Source of the DNA: Enoplolaimus lenunculus
Taxonomy: Eukaryota > Nematoda > Enoplea > Enoplida > Thoracostomopsidae
NCBI GenBank assembly: GCA_030248215.1
Contig: JASANG010000926.1
Coordinates: forward strand, 62,001 to 126,000
DNA: 64,000 nucleotides
Direction of reading: 5' to 3'
The notes beneath the pieces are model-generated. The model was given only the letters and a program-made list of their open reading frames with translations. It was not told the origin of the DNA and did not search any database. The position numbers and the translations under genes are program-made. Within the stretch, counting starts at the first letter, position 1, and every line of letters starts with the position of its first letter. Shown here piece by piece: positions 36,087-45,334 of this stretch.

Positions 36087-36319
36087 GCAACTTATTTTAT
36101 GAATGGGACGTCGTATATCATTGATTCATACGCTGAAACCACGTTATGTATTAATATTTGGGTTGAACAACGGATTTATATGAATGTATCAGATACGTTG
36201 AATAATGAAAAACTCTACTACGTATTTCATGTTGCGACCATATTTTGGATTCCGTTAGCCATTGTTATCATTGCATACTTAATTACGTTCAGTGTGATTC
36301 GCAAACGAATGCTACATTC
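36087..36319 (+). CDS. Class A GPCR, exon with ECL2 and TM5
   Basis: Starts at GCAACTTATTTTATGAATGG after CTATTTCAG and ends CATTC|GTAAGT in phase 2. It holds the second extracellular loop with Cys 200, the expected partner of Cys 104, two potential N-glycosylation sites (NGT, NVS), and TM5 (YYVFHVATIFWIPLAIVIIA, Pro 5.50). The first 14 bp of the exon and its acceptor are repeated in tandem upstream (35933-36086), so alternative acceptor use is possible. Confidence 0.88.
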
Positions 36320-36658
36320 GTAAGTTGTTTGTCGAATCAGATTTACACCCAGTTGCCAAAATGGAATTAAAATTTTTAATTTCAACTGAAAAAGTTTCAA
36401 ATTTAAATTTTAAAAAACTGAAAAAGTTTCAGCTTTTGCAAGCGTCTGCATACATTTAAAATTAACGCTTAGGCTTTTTTGGCTTAAGGTTTCAGGATTG
36501 GGAAAACAAATCAAAACGGCTCTAAAGAGTCTGTGGAGGGAAGAGGCAAAACGATCTAGGAAGATTGTGTGTTTAAAATTGTGGAATACAAACAAAAAAA
36601 AAACTCGCTAAATCAACCCATGCAACGATACGTGTTTCTCTGTGAGACGAACCCCAAA

Positions 36659-36926
36659 AGCCCATGTATTGAACAGAGCCGGAACAGTAGTATAAGCATA
36701 CTCCTAAGTCTAAGCACTAAATGTTAGCTCAAGAATAAAGACTGAGCGTATTCTTAAGCCTAAACCTAAGCAAAAAAATTAGTCTAAAGCTTAAGCTGAC
36801 TCTATTATAGTCCCGCAGAAAAACGTTCCGGTCCTGTTCTATACATAGGTCCGCCTGGTCCTGTTCTACACATGGGCCTGTCTGTTCTATTCATGGGCCC
36901 GCCGGTTCCTATTCTATACATGGGCC
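36659..36926 (+). mobile_element. Family A MITE with repeated right terminus, receptor intron 4
   Basis: Left end AGCCCATGTATTGAACAGAG, CCTAAG core, then right end CTGTTCTATACATAGGTCC. The right end is followed by three further partial copies of the same terminus (TGTTCTACACATGGGCC, TGTTCTATTCATGGGCC, TATTCTATACATGGGCC). Confidence 0.87.
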
Positions 36927-37089
36927 CGTTTGGTGGCCATATCCAACTGTGGCTAAAAATAAATATTTGAAATATAGAATTTTCGGAGAAACAAATTCTC
37001 GGTACAAATATTGCAACCAGATTGACTATAGTATACTCTACGTTGAAAAGGGTTAAGCAAACGAATTCAACCATTTAATATTGTTTTAG

Positions 37090-37298
37090 TCGAGCGGTTG
37101 AGTATCGGGTTAACTCAATCCAGGCTGTGTCGTGCACTGCTGCTCAAGCATCAACCATATCGACCATTCAACAACCGATATCGACATTAGTTCACCTGGA
37201 AGGCCAACAAAAACAACAAAAATTGGATAACAACAACAAAAACAATAACAAAAACAACAACAACAACAACAACAACAACCACAACAACCACATCAACC

Positions 37299-37341
<43 letters not shown>

Positions 37342-37345
37342 CCGC

Positions 37346-37416
<71 letters not shown>

Positions 37417-37670
37417 CGATACAACACAACAGTGGCAACAAGGCCGCTTTGAATACGCGAGTTTAATCGAATCCGGTCGGCCATGGCTGAGTACAGGGAA
37501 CAGCGGTGGTGTCGGTCGAAAGGACCGAACCACCTGTACTCGGTCCCGGTCGCCTTGTATCTACAAACTCAATTACCGACTCAACGCGAGTGACATATGT
37601 TCCAGACTGTGTACGCTGGAATGGGTCCGAAGTTGGCATACAACTACGGTGTTGATTTTTATTCATACCG
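37090..37670 (+). CDS. Class A GPCR, third intracellular loop exon with Asn tract
   Basis: 581 bp, entering with one base (TC|T, Ser) and leaving with one base (G). Residues 257-450 form an unusually long third intracellular loop. Residues 304-366 are almost pure Asn encoded by AAC, interrupted by a few Lys, His, Ile and Arg. The end, VRSWHTTTVLIFIHT, starts TM6 and joins VCWMPY in the next exon. Only the Asn frame of the repeat is open into TM6. The tract is probably length-variable and disordered. Donor ACCG|GTAATA. Confidence 0.82.
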
Positions 37671-37899
37671 GTAATATAAGTTTTGAATTAAAACATTTTC
37701 TCACGCTAAAATATAAATTAAAGTTTGTCCAACTTTGAAACCAGCCAATTGCGTCCTATGAGCAAGCGGATAAATTGCAAAACTGTGTGGCCTGAGCCGT
37801 TACTTTTAAAAGGAGCCTACCCTGTCTAAAACATTTCCATATCGTTAAAAGAATCTGTAAAGAAAATCTTTCTTAGCCCCTTGACAGTGCTCTTACACA

Positions 37900-38600
37900 C
37901 AAAAAACATTTTCTAGTATTCAAGAAATATTTTCTTGAATTCAAGACAATTAAGTCTTAATCTAGAATCCAGACATATATGTCTTGAATACAAGACATTG
38001 GTTTCTGAAAATTTTCTGAAATCGGTGTCTGAAATTTTTAACACTTAAATGCCTTAAATTTAAGAGTGTGTTTCATAAACTATTAGGTCAAATATTTCTT
38101 AAATACAAGACAAATATGACCGAAATAAAAGACTTATTTTGCTGATATATAAAACATATATGTCTCAGAAAAAAATTTGCCAGAGAAGTCGCATTCAAAA
38201 TTGGCGAGTTAAGGTCAACCACATTCGGTAGTTTTAATACAACCTAACATAAGTCTAAGACGTAAACTTAGGTTGGAGGGAGCTTGAGCTCAACCCGAAA
38301 TATCTTTGAAATTTGATTATTTATATATTGTCTTAAGAATATAAACGGAGCAACTTTTTTACGTACATAAAAATTAAGAATATAAACGGAGCAACTTTTT
38401 TTACGTACATAAAAATTAAGAATATAAACGGAGCAACTTTTTTACGTACATAAAAATTAAGAATATAAACAGAGCAACTTTTTACGTACATAAAAATTAA
38501 GAATATAAACGGAGCAACTTTTTTACGTACATAAAAATTAAGAATATAAACGGAGCAACTTTTTTACGTACATAAAAATTAGAAAATAAATTCTTGAATA
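37900..38600 (+). repeat. Family R repeat with six-fold 41-bp amplification, receptor intron 5
   Basis: TCTTGAAT/ATTCAAGAC words as at 13770-14165. From about 38330 to 38580 a unit AAGAATATAAACGGAGCAAC plus TTTTTTACGTACATAAAAATT is repeated about six times almost exactly. Confidence 0.8.
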
Positions 38601-38671
38601 TAAAACAACTATTTCTTGAAAGGAAGAAATTTATGTCTTATAAATTACTTTTATTTTTGTTTTTATTTCAG

Positions 38672-38819
38672 TTTGTTGGATGCCGTACAATGTGATTTCA
38701 TTGGTCGGCGGAAACTTTTTCTCAGAAAGTGTTTTGTATTATTTGTATTATTTAATTGCTGTCAATTCAGTATTCAATCCGTTATGTTATCGGATGAACT
38801 CAAAGCCATTCAAAACCAA
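38672..38819 (+). CDS. Class A GPCR, exon with TM6 end and TM7
   Basis: Read in the frame set by the previous exon, it gives (V)CWMPYNVISLVGGNFFSES and VLYYLYYLIAVNSVFNPLCY. That supplies the CWxP of TM6 (Pro 455) and NPxxY of TM7 (residues 486-490), followed by RMNSKPFKT. The acceptor is TTTATTTCAG and the donor AA|GTAAAG, phase 2. CWxPY with an N...NPxxY TM7 fits the GnRH/vasopressin-type group. The exon is short, so it is easy to miss without the phase constraint. Confidence 0.92.
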
Positions 38820-38873
38820 GTAAAGTCATTTTATTCATGTGCTTTCAATTATTGAATTTTTGTCAATTTATTT

Positions 38874-39014
38874 GGCTCGTGTAAAGATCAGGGGAGGAAC
38901 GTTATTCTGTCAGACTGGAATTGAGTAAGCTTAAATTTTAGACTATTATTTGCTTAGATTTATGCTTAGGAGCATGGTTATACTACTGTTTCACCTCTGT
39001 TCTATACATTGGGC
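38874..39014 (-). mobile_element. Family A MITE in last receptor intron
   Basis: Left GGCTCGTGTAAAGATCAGGG, right CTGTTCTATACATTGGGC. Flanks ATTTATTT and GTTTGTTT (6/8). The core is mostly decayed. Confidence 0.75.
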
Positions 39015-39251
39015 GTTTGTTTTTGACTTCATCTCTAGTTTTTAGGCCAAAAGCCTAAACTGTGTGTAGCGTTTGTCACCGCTTGGAGATTGGTTAAGTA
39101 ATATTTGTACCAGTGAATCCAAAACTTCAAGTTCGGCGCAGTCACAGCGTAACTCGGTAGAATCGTATCCTTACTCACGTATCACATGACTCCCTTCCAA
39201 ACCCTGACTTCGATATGGTTATTTGTACAATGTCAATTTTGGCCATTTCAG

Positions 39252-39468
39252 AAAACGTAGCTGTTGTGCAAACACAACCAACGGTCGTATTGCGATCGCT
39301 GGTCCAAAACGTGGACAAGATGTGCCATGGGCGAGTGAAGGGATAGGACCGTGTGACGTCGCGAATCCAGAAGGAGCTGACGATGCGTTGAAAGTCGTTC
39401 AACCGAAGTCAAACGAAACCCCATTGACTTCTGAACAATTGAACAAAACACAAGATGAAATGCTTTGA
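39252..39468 (+). CDS. Class A GPCR, C-terminal tail exon
   Basis: Acceptor CCATTTCAG, then one base completing Lys, then KRSCCANTTNGRIAIAGPKR and about 50 more hydrophilic residues to TGA. Cys 504-505 just after the membrane-proximal basic stretch could be palmitoylated, as in many class A receptors. Summing all seven exons gives 1716 bp, a whole number of codons (571 residues and stop), which supports the model. Confidence 0.85.
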
Positions 39469-39496
39469 AAAAGCTAAACTGTGTATTGTTCAATTA

Positions 39497-39502
39497 AATA
39501 AA
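39497..39502 (+). terminator. Candidate poly(A) signal of the receptor gene
   Basis: AATAAA 29 bp after the stop codon. If used, the 3' UTR is very short. Confidence 0.55.
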
Positions 39503-39649
39503 AACATTAAAATTCGAATACTCCAATTTTACTGATCGGGGTTTGAATGTCGAACCTGAGCAGGTCGTGTAGTGCGCACACACGCACACTTCTGTATATT
39601 GTTTGTGCGTAAAACTAATTTCTATCAAAAATGAATAAAGATTGAAGCC

Positions 39650-40373
39650 CATGTATAGAACTGGTCCGTCCCAATTTTCCGGGTAAAATGCCGATTTCTC
39701 AAAATCCCGAGCAAAATCGGGTGCGCCGAAAACCGCAATTTCCCGGATGAATTTCAATTTCCCAAAATCCCAATATCCCAGGTAACATCTGAATTTTCCA
39801 AAATCTCGATTTCCTGTATAATATACCAATTTCTCAGAATCCCAAGCAACAAATTCCAATTTCTGAAAATCCCGAGCGAACAAGGTTGCGGCCGAAATAG
39901 CAATTTCCCGGCAAACTCCTAATTTACCAAAGTAGCAATTTCCCAGGTATATAATATCCGAATTTCCCAAAATCCTAATTTCAAGGCTAATATCCAAATT
40001 TCCAAGATCCCAATTTCCCAAAATTCGGAACGAATAATGTTGCATCCGAAATCGCAATTTTCCAGCAGAATTCCTATTTCCCCAAGTCACAATATCCCGG
40101 GAAATATACTATTTTCCCAAAATCCCAATTTCTCAGGTAATATCCTAATTTCCCAGAATCCCAATTTCTAAAAATCCCGGGCGAAAAAATTCCACCGCAA
40201 ATAGCAATTTCCTGGCGTCGACAAAATTCCAATTTTCGAAAATCCTATTCCCCTGGAATATCCCAATTTCGCTAATCCCAATTTCCCAAAATCTCGAGCG
40301 ATGAAGGTTGCAACCGAAATCGCAATTTCCCGGATGCGTAGATTTTGGAACGAACCTCTTCGGTATATGGGCC
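39650..40373. repeat. AATTTCCC/AAATCCC degenerate array inside a MITE-like frame
   Basis: About 700 bp of irregular CCCAATTTCCCAAAATCC phrases, with periodic CGAGCGAA...GTTGC...CCGAAATAGCAATTTCCC modules. GCCCATGTATAGAACTGGTC at the left and TATATGGGCC at the right resemble family A ends, so this may be a family A relative with a different core. Convergent intergenic region. Confidence 0.55.
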
Positions 40374-40426
40374 AAAATTGATATGACTTAAAACAATTTC
40401 TAGTGCGCATTTATTTAGCAAAATTT

Positions 40427-41236
40427 TAAGCCCTATTCGCACGTGCAAATTTTTGCAGCAAAAACTTGCACATGCAACTTGCATGTGCAAGTTTGGTCAT
40501 AAAGCAGATTTGAAGTTCTTGTAGCTGCAAGTTATTCATCCGAATTCATGTGATTGAATATAATTCGCACGTGTGAACGCCGTCGCAAATCACTCGAATT
40601 TCTTGCACTTGCAATTTCATTGGCCAATCAGAAGACATGTTGCTGAGCGTCCAGCCGACGGCGAAAGTAATGGGACTAGTTTTAAATGTTTAAGCATTAA
40701 ATAAAGATTGCATCGTGATGAAAACTTTTTCAAGTCAAGAAATTTCGAGTATAACCTTCTTTGCGCATGAATGTTTCTTACAACTGAAACTTGCAGCTGC
40801 AAGTGTTTTAAATGTTTAAGCATTAAATAAAGATTGCATCGTGATGAAAACTTTTTCAAGTCAAGAAATTTCGAGTATAACCTTCTTTGCGCATGAATGT
40901 TTCTTACAACTGAAACTTGCAGCTGCAAGTTTTTTGAAAAATTCATTCGAAGAACTTGCAGCTGCAAGTTATTCATGATTAATATATGCGAAGAATTTAT
41001 TCGTAGGTATGAATAGTCCTGTAAGTCGAATTCATTTATCATCATTGGCTAAATTGATAGATTATAGGTTATGTTAGATATTTATTGCAGTGGTCTGCAA
41101 ATTATTCACATAAATTCATGTCAAGATTCAGAATGAACGTTATGATTCTTTACAAATACTTGCAGCTGCAAGTATTTCGCGCAAGTTGCACCTGCAAGTT
41201 TTCGCAGCAAAAACTTGCACGTGTGAACAGGGCTTT
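40427..41236. mobile_element. Composite family F cluster with internal 120-bp duplication
   Basis: Starts TAAGCCCTATTCGCACGTGC and ends TTGCACGTGTGAACAGGGCT. Inside, the segment at about 40686-40804 is repeated almost exactly at about 40808-40930 (both start TGTTTAAGCATTAAATAAAG and finish CTTGCAGCTGCAAGT). Confidence 0.75.
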
Positions 41237-41324
41237 AGCGGATCGAGCAAATAGATTTAAAAGAATACACCTGTAGGATGTGGCTTCGATCTCCTTAATA
41301 TCCTTACTATGTTTTACAAATTAC

Positions 41325-41506
41325 GGCCCGTGCAAAGATCAGGGGTGGATCATTTTTCAACGTTACTGCATAGAGTAAGCTAAAGCTTTGACCAATTTTT
41401 TTGTTTAAGCTCAGGCTTAGGGTAATGCTTACGCTTATGTCTAGGGTTACATTTACGCTTAGAAATCTCCTTACACTGCTAAACGGCCCTGTTCTATACG
41501 TTAGCA
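41325..41506 (-). mobile_element. Family A MITE with 8-bp target duplication
   Basis: Left GGCCCGTGCAAAGATCAGGG, right CTGTTCTATACGTTAGCA. Flanks CAAATTAC and CAAATTGC (7/8). A separate decayed CCTAAG fragment is at about 41780-41870. Confidence 0.85.
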
Positions 41507-42072
41507 CAAATTGCTATGGAACAAACTCCATAGTTTTACGTTCATAGCTTTTTATCTGGCACAATTATTGCAGCGCAAACATAACCTTTTTATGGTTAAA
41601 CATATTTGAAGAACTTGCAGCTGCAATTAACGCGTAAAATTGTCTTGTTTTACAAACGACAGTTAGTCATCTGGTGTTTACACTAAACCATAAATAAAAG
41701 TTCAAAAAATATAGTTTTTTCAAAAAACCGATTAAAATTTTATTTTATTAAACTAAAATACATTTGAAAATGTTACTTTTAGGAGGAATAACGTTTAGCG
41801 TAACAATATTTCCAAAATCTAAGCTTAAGCGCAAGAATAAAGAGTAAAACTAAGTGTGGCAGTATACTCTGTTTGATCAATTATTAATGTCATCCGGCGC
41901 CGTCCGTCACAGTTCACTATGGTCTTTCACCGTGCGATATCATAGTGACACGCAAGGACGAATGGCGCCGCATGGCTGGTATAGCGCCACTCAAAACCTG
42001 AACCTGAACCTACGCAATGAAAGTCTGTGGTTTACTGCAGTCTCACGAAAAAACGTGGCGCTCCCTAATTTG

Positions 42073-42217
42073 GGCACATGTAAAGATCAGGGGCGGAACG
42101 TTTTTCTGTGAGACTAGAAAAGACTGAGCTTAAGCTTTAGGATTTTTTTGCTTGGCTTAGGCGTAGGCTTTGGAATATGCTTATAATACTATTCCACCCC
42201 TGTTCTTTACATTGGCC
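42073..42217 (-). mobile_element. Family A MITE
   Basis: Left GGCACATGTAAAGATCAGGG, right CTGTTCTTTACATTGGCC. Flanks CTAATTTG and CAAACTTG (6/8). Confidence 0.85.
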
Positions 42218-42577
42218 CAAACTTGTAACCGTGCCGTAGTGTAATTATTTTACACTATTACTTCAAACCACAGCTACCGTCTAGGGCTTATATTCTCAAA
42301 TGTGTGTAGCACCTATCACCAGTTGATGCGAGGACTTGTAGCTTTGTAACCAGTGAATCCAAAGGTTGGAATTGGTACATTTTCCGTGTTTGATTTGTTC
42401 TACTACTGTATCAATAGATCCGTAATTGTAAGAACTCATCAATTAAAAAACACCAACTGTTGACAGGTGCTACACATAATGAGAATACAGGCCCAGGATT
42501 GGTTGGTTAATTCTAAACATTTCAAGACCAAATCAAAGTTTCGACTTGTTTTCCAGCAAACAAACCTGTGCAGCTGT

Positions 42578-42749
42578 AGCTCATGTATAGAACAGGGCCG
42601 GATCGTTTCCCGGAGGGGCTGTAATGGAGTCAGTTTAAGCTTTAGACTAATTTTTTGCTTAGGCTTAGACTTAGAATCATCCATACGCTTAGGCTTAGGC
42701 TTAGGAATATGCTTATACTGCTGTTCCGGCCCTGTTCTATACATGGGCC
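42578..42749 (-). mobile_element. Family A MITE, GTATAGAACAGGGCC terminal subtype
   Basis: Left AGCTCATGTATAGAACAGGG, right CCGGCCCTGTTCTATACATG followed by GGCC. The TIRs differ from the main subtype by GTATAGAACAGGGCC in place of GTAAAGATCAGGGGC. Confidence 0.85.
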
Positions 42750-42911
42750 GCTATTGTCAACCATCCCATGAATCATTAGATACTCTTTCAATCCACGTAC
42801 AACTTCGGTACAAGTTTTCGTCAATCCCACCCTGAACTCTTTGCTCCAAACTCTTCCAAAGTGTTAAACCCGACAAATTTTTTGTCACAATAAACCGTGA
42901 TTGCTACTCCA

Positions 42912-43066
42912 GGCCCGTAGCCAGCTCACTTTGCTAGCGGGAGCTAAACTTTGTTCAGGAGTGGCATACAAGTGTTTTCAATGAGTTGCAAGCAAGGTTG
43001 AAACTTTTCCAGGAAAGGGTTAAATTTTTCAACGAGGGCTGAACCCGCTCCTTGGCTATGGACCCC
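42912..43066 (+). mobile_element. Family I element (GGCCCGTAGCCAGCTCAC)
   Basis: GGCCCGTAGCCAGCTCACTT, AGGAGTGGCATACAAGTGTT, TTGCAAGCAAGGTTGAAACT, ending CTTGGCTATGGACC. Confidence 0.75.
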
Positions 43067-43380
43067 CTCGTGGCTACTGAGAATACATGTTGCCGTACAG
43101 TAAACTAATGCCATCGCGTTAGGGCGAACGGTTCAAAACGTTTAAGCTTAAGGTTGTTTTTTTAATGAACTGCTTTTCTCAAATTTGCACCCTGAATCCG
43201 GTGGCAGCGAAATCTTCAAACAATTAATTGAATATCCTTTGCCAGCATTTCTTTGTTGTTGAAAAAATAGGTCGACGCGTAAATAACTGTGATTGTTTTG
43301 AAACCAGAACTATAGAACCGAAACCGTTAAGATTTATGCGATTTCTAAACCGGACGTAGGGATTGTGGAATTTGAACGTT

Positions 43381-43524
43381 TCAGTCGACCAAAAGTTCAA
43401 CCGGTTGTTCAGCGTCAAACTCAGGATCGTCGAGACCGTTTTCTTCGAGCGTCGAACGCCAACTAGGATACGGTTCGGAGCCAGCTTTTTTCAGCTGAAT
43501 TTCAAGGATTTTGTCTTTGATGAT
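43381..43524 (-). CDS. Unidentified minus-strand gene, terminal exon 9
   Basis: Minus-strand acceptor CAGTTTCAG, then IIKDKILEIQLKKAGSEPYP, SWRSTLEENGLDDPEFDAEQ and PVELLVD, ending in TGA. Forty-seven residues, phase 0, strongly coding-like. The alternating hydrophobic strand followed by ...PSW resembles the last strands of a CS/p23-like domain, but that is a guess from pattern only. It follows exon 8 (ends phase 0) across an intron that contains the family A element 43548-43807. Confidence 0.6.
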   Translation of the reverse strand: MIKDKILEIQLKKAGSEPYPSWRSTLEENGLDDPEFDAEQPVELLVD

Positions 43525-43547
43525 CTGAAACTGTTTATTGAACTTTT

Positions 43548-43807
43548 AGCCAATGGGCGAAACAGTATTAGCTAAGCCTAAGCCTGAGCCTAAGCCTAAT
43601 CGTAAGAATGAGCATATTCCTAAGCCTAAACCTAAGCCTAAGCGTAAGAATGAACGTATTCCTAAGCCTAAGCTTAAGCGTAAGAATGAGCATATTAATA
43701 AGCCTAAGCCTAAACCTAACCCAAGCAAAAAAACTAGTCTAAAGCTTTAAGCTTACTCTTTTCTAGTCCAACGGAAAAACGTTCCGCGCCTGATCTTTAA
43801 ATGGACC
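43548..43807 (+). mobile_element. Family A MITE with expanded core, in minus-strand gene intron
   Basis: Left AGCCAATGGGCGAAACAGTA (sub-terminal part shortened), right GATCTTTAAATGGACC. Flanks GAACTTTT and GAATTTTT (7/8). Three higher-order units separated by CGTAAGAATGA(A/G)C. Confidence 0.88.
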
Positions 43808-44163
43808 GAATTTTTTAATCTTTTTTATTTTTAACTTTTCGCTGCAAAATATAAGTTTATTTTAACAGAAATTCTTGCATAAATTACAGTTATTACCTTA
43901 TACACAAGATTCAAAAAACGATAACCAAGTTTTTTTCTGGTTTTTCCAAACCCAATTAAAGACATACCTGATTTGTTGCAGCTGCTGCGACATCCTCAGA
44001 GCAGCTCTCCGTGCGTGGACATTACATTAATTTTTGGAGGCCCCCCCCCGATCTCAGTGGACCAAATAAATAAAAGTTGGCCGTAAGATTAAAGAAAAAG
44101 TACCTGCCTCTGGCGTATCGCTCGCGAGGTTTATGAAAATACTCCAATTGTCAGAAATATTAC

Positions 44164-44284
44164 CTTGTAAGTACATCCATTTTTGTCAATTGCGCCAGGT
44201 AATCGGTTAATTCGACAACAGTATTTGGTTACTTTGCTTCGATCTTTGTTCACCGGTGTTATTTGAACTTTGACCACAAACGAT
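44164..44284 (-). CDS. Unidentified minus-strand gene, exon 8
   Basis: Acceptor ATATGTTTCAG. In the only long open frame it reads SFVVKVQITPVNKDRSKVTK and YCCRINRLPGAIDKNGCTYK, to a donor AAG|GTAATA. It starts with the third base of a codon and ends in phase 0, matching exon 9. Alternating hydrophobic residues suggest beta strands. The junction with exon 7 is a problem: TG from exon 7 plus A from this exon would make TGA. Confidence 0.5.
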
Positions 44285-44417
44285 CTGAAACATATACACA
44301 ATTGGATGACAAGATTACATGACAGCGGGCGTACTTTTTGGTTTAAATCCTATCATCAACTGATGTGAAAGATGTTATAAGCGATTTGAAAATATATCCG
44401 GACCGTTGGTTGTCAAC

Positions 44418-44696
44418 AGGGTACAACCAGAGGTCTGCCTCCGGCTCCTGCACCAGCAGAAAATCGGCCTCCGGCTCCGGTAGATTTTTTGCCGAAAGTT
44501 TCCGGCAATTTCGGTAGTAAAATTTTGCATAATTTTGTAAAATTTACTTGTTAAGCGCGTTTCGTTTTACTTTTGTCTCATATCGGCTAAAATTCATCAT
44601 TTTTACTACCTAATTTCGTCTCACCTTCCGGCTCCGGCAAGTTTCGTTGACCTCCGGCTCCAGCTCCGGTATTTTTCACCTCCTGTTGCACCCTAG
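44418..44696 (+). repeat. GGGTACAACC-ended repeat, long version
   Basis: GGGTACAACCAGAGGTCTGC at the left, CACCTCCTGTTGCACCCTAG at the right. The (CCGGCTCC)-rich parts match 1806-1895, with about 190 bp of extra AT-rich sequence in the middle. Confidence 0.6.
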
Positions 44697-44801
44697 TTTT
44701 GACCTAAAACTTCGAGCAAAAAATCACTAGAATTCATTAAGCAATTTGTAATAGTTTCATGTCACAGGTACTGTCAGGGTTAAAGTACGATGTCACCCTA
44801 C

Positions 44802-44936
44802 CAAGCGACAAAATCGACCCCTTGTAAACGATTATTTTTGGGCACAAGCTCAACAATAGCGACAAAGCCTTGCGAGTATGAAGCCAGATATGCTTGAATA
44901 TCAAGATTCTCGGGAAGAGGGGTCTTCGCTCCGGCA
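44802..44936 (-). CDS. Unidentified minus-strand gene, exon 7
   Basis: Acceptor GGTGCACGCCAG. One base completes Ser, then AGAKTPLPENLDIQAYLASY and SQGFVAIVELVPKNNRLQGV-DFVA, to a donor CTTG|GTAGGG. If not spliced, the frame ends in TGG TAG immediately. Phase with exon 6 is perfect. The exit phase suits exon 8, but the joined codon would be TGA, so either a small exon is missing between them, this is an alternative last exon, or the donor is elsewhere. Confidence 0.5.
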
Positions 44937-45014
44937 CTGGCGTGCACCACCCGCCCGAATAAAGTACCACGTTCCACTTTTGGACACGAACGTTGATTTA
45001 TTTTGTGGACTTAC

Positions 45015-45084
45015 CTGTCGCCAAAGTGAGCGTCAATATTTTGATATCGATTGAAAATACCGCAACAAGTTGGTTTTCGAAGGC
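45015..45084 (-). CDS. Unidentified minus-strand gene, exon 6
   Basis: Seventy bases between acceptor CCCTTCCAG and a strong donor ACAG|GTAAGT. With the G left by exon 5 it reads GLRKPTCCGIFNRYQNIDAH-FGD. Both phases agree with its neighbours. No motif recognised. Confidence 0.55.
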
Positions 45085-45334
45085 CTGGAAGGGTAAGTTT
45101 GACCCAACAGTAATCACACGCAGGAGATTCGCCGTATTGAACTGAAACTATTAAGTACATAGCTAGTAAGGTGTACTAAGCAAGGTACTTTACTGTTTCT
45201 CCCACACGTTACGAACCTAAACCTAAGCGTAAAAGACTAAGCATGATGCTAAGCACATGATAATATAATAATACCAGTCGTAGTGGGACTACATTTATTG
45301 AGCGAAACTCGAACGCACGTAAGCAATTAAGGTA

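Noticed and set aside
37187-37533. Minus-strand Val, Leu or Cys homopolymer frames
   Set aside because: Shadows of the Asn tract in the receptor exon.
38616-38855. Open frame beginning MKGRNLCLINYF over the TM7 exon
   Set aside because: A different frame from the one fixed by splice phase; the CWMPY...NPLCY frame is the coding one.
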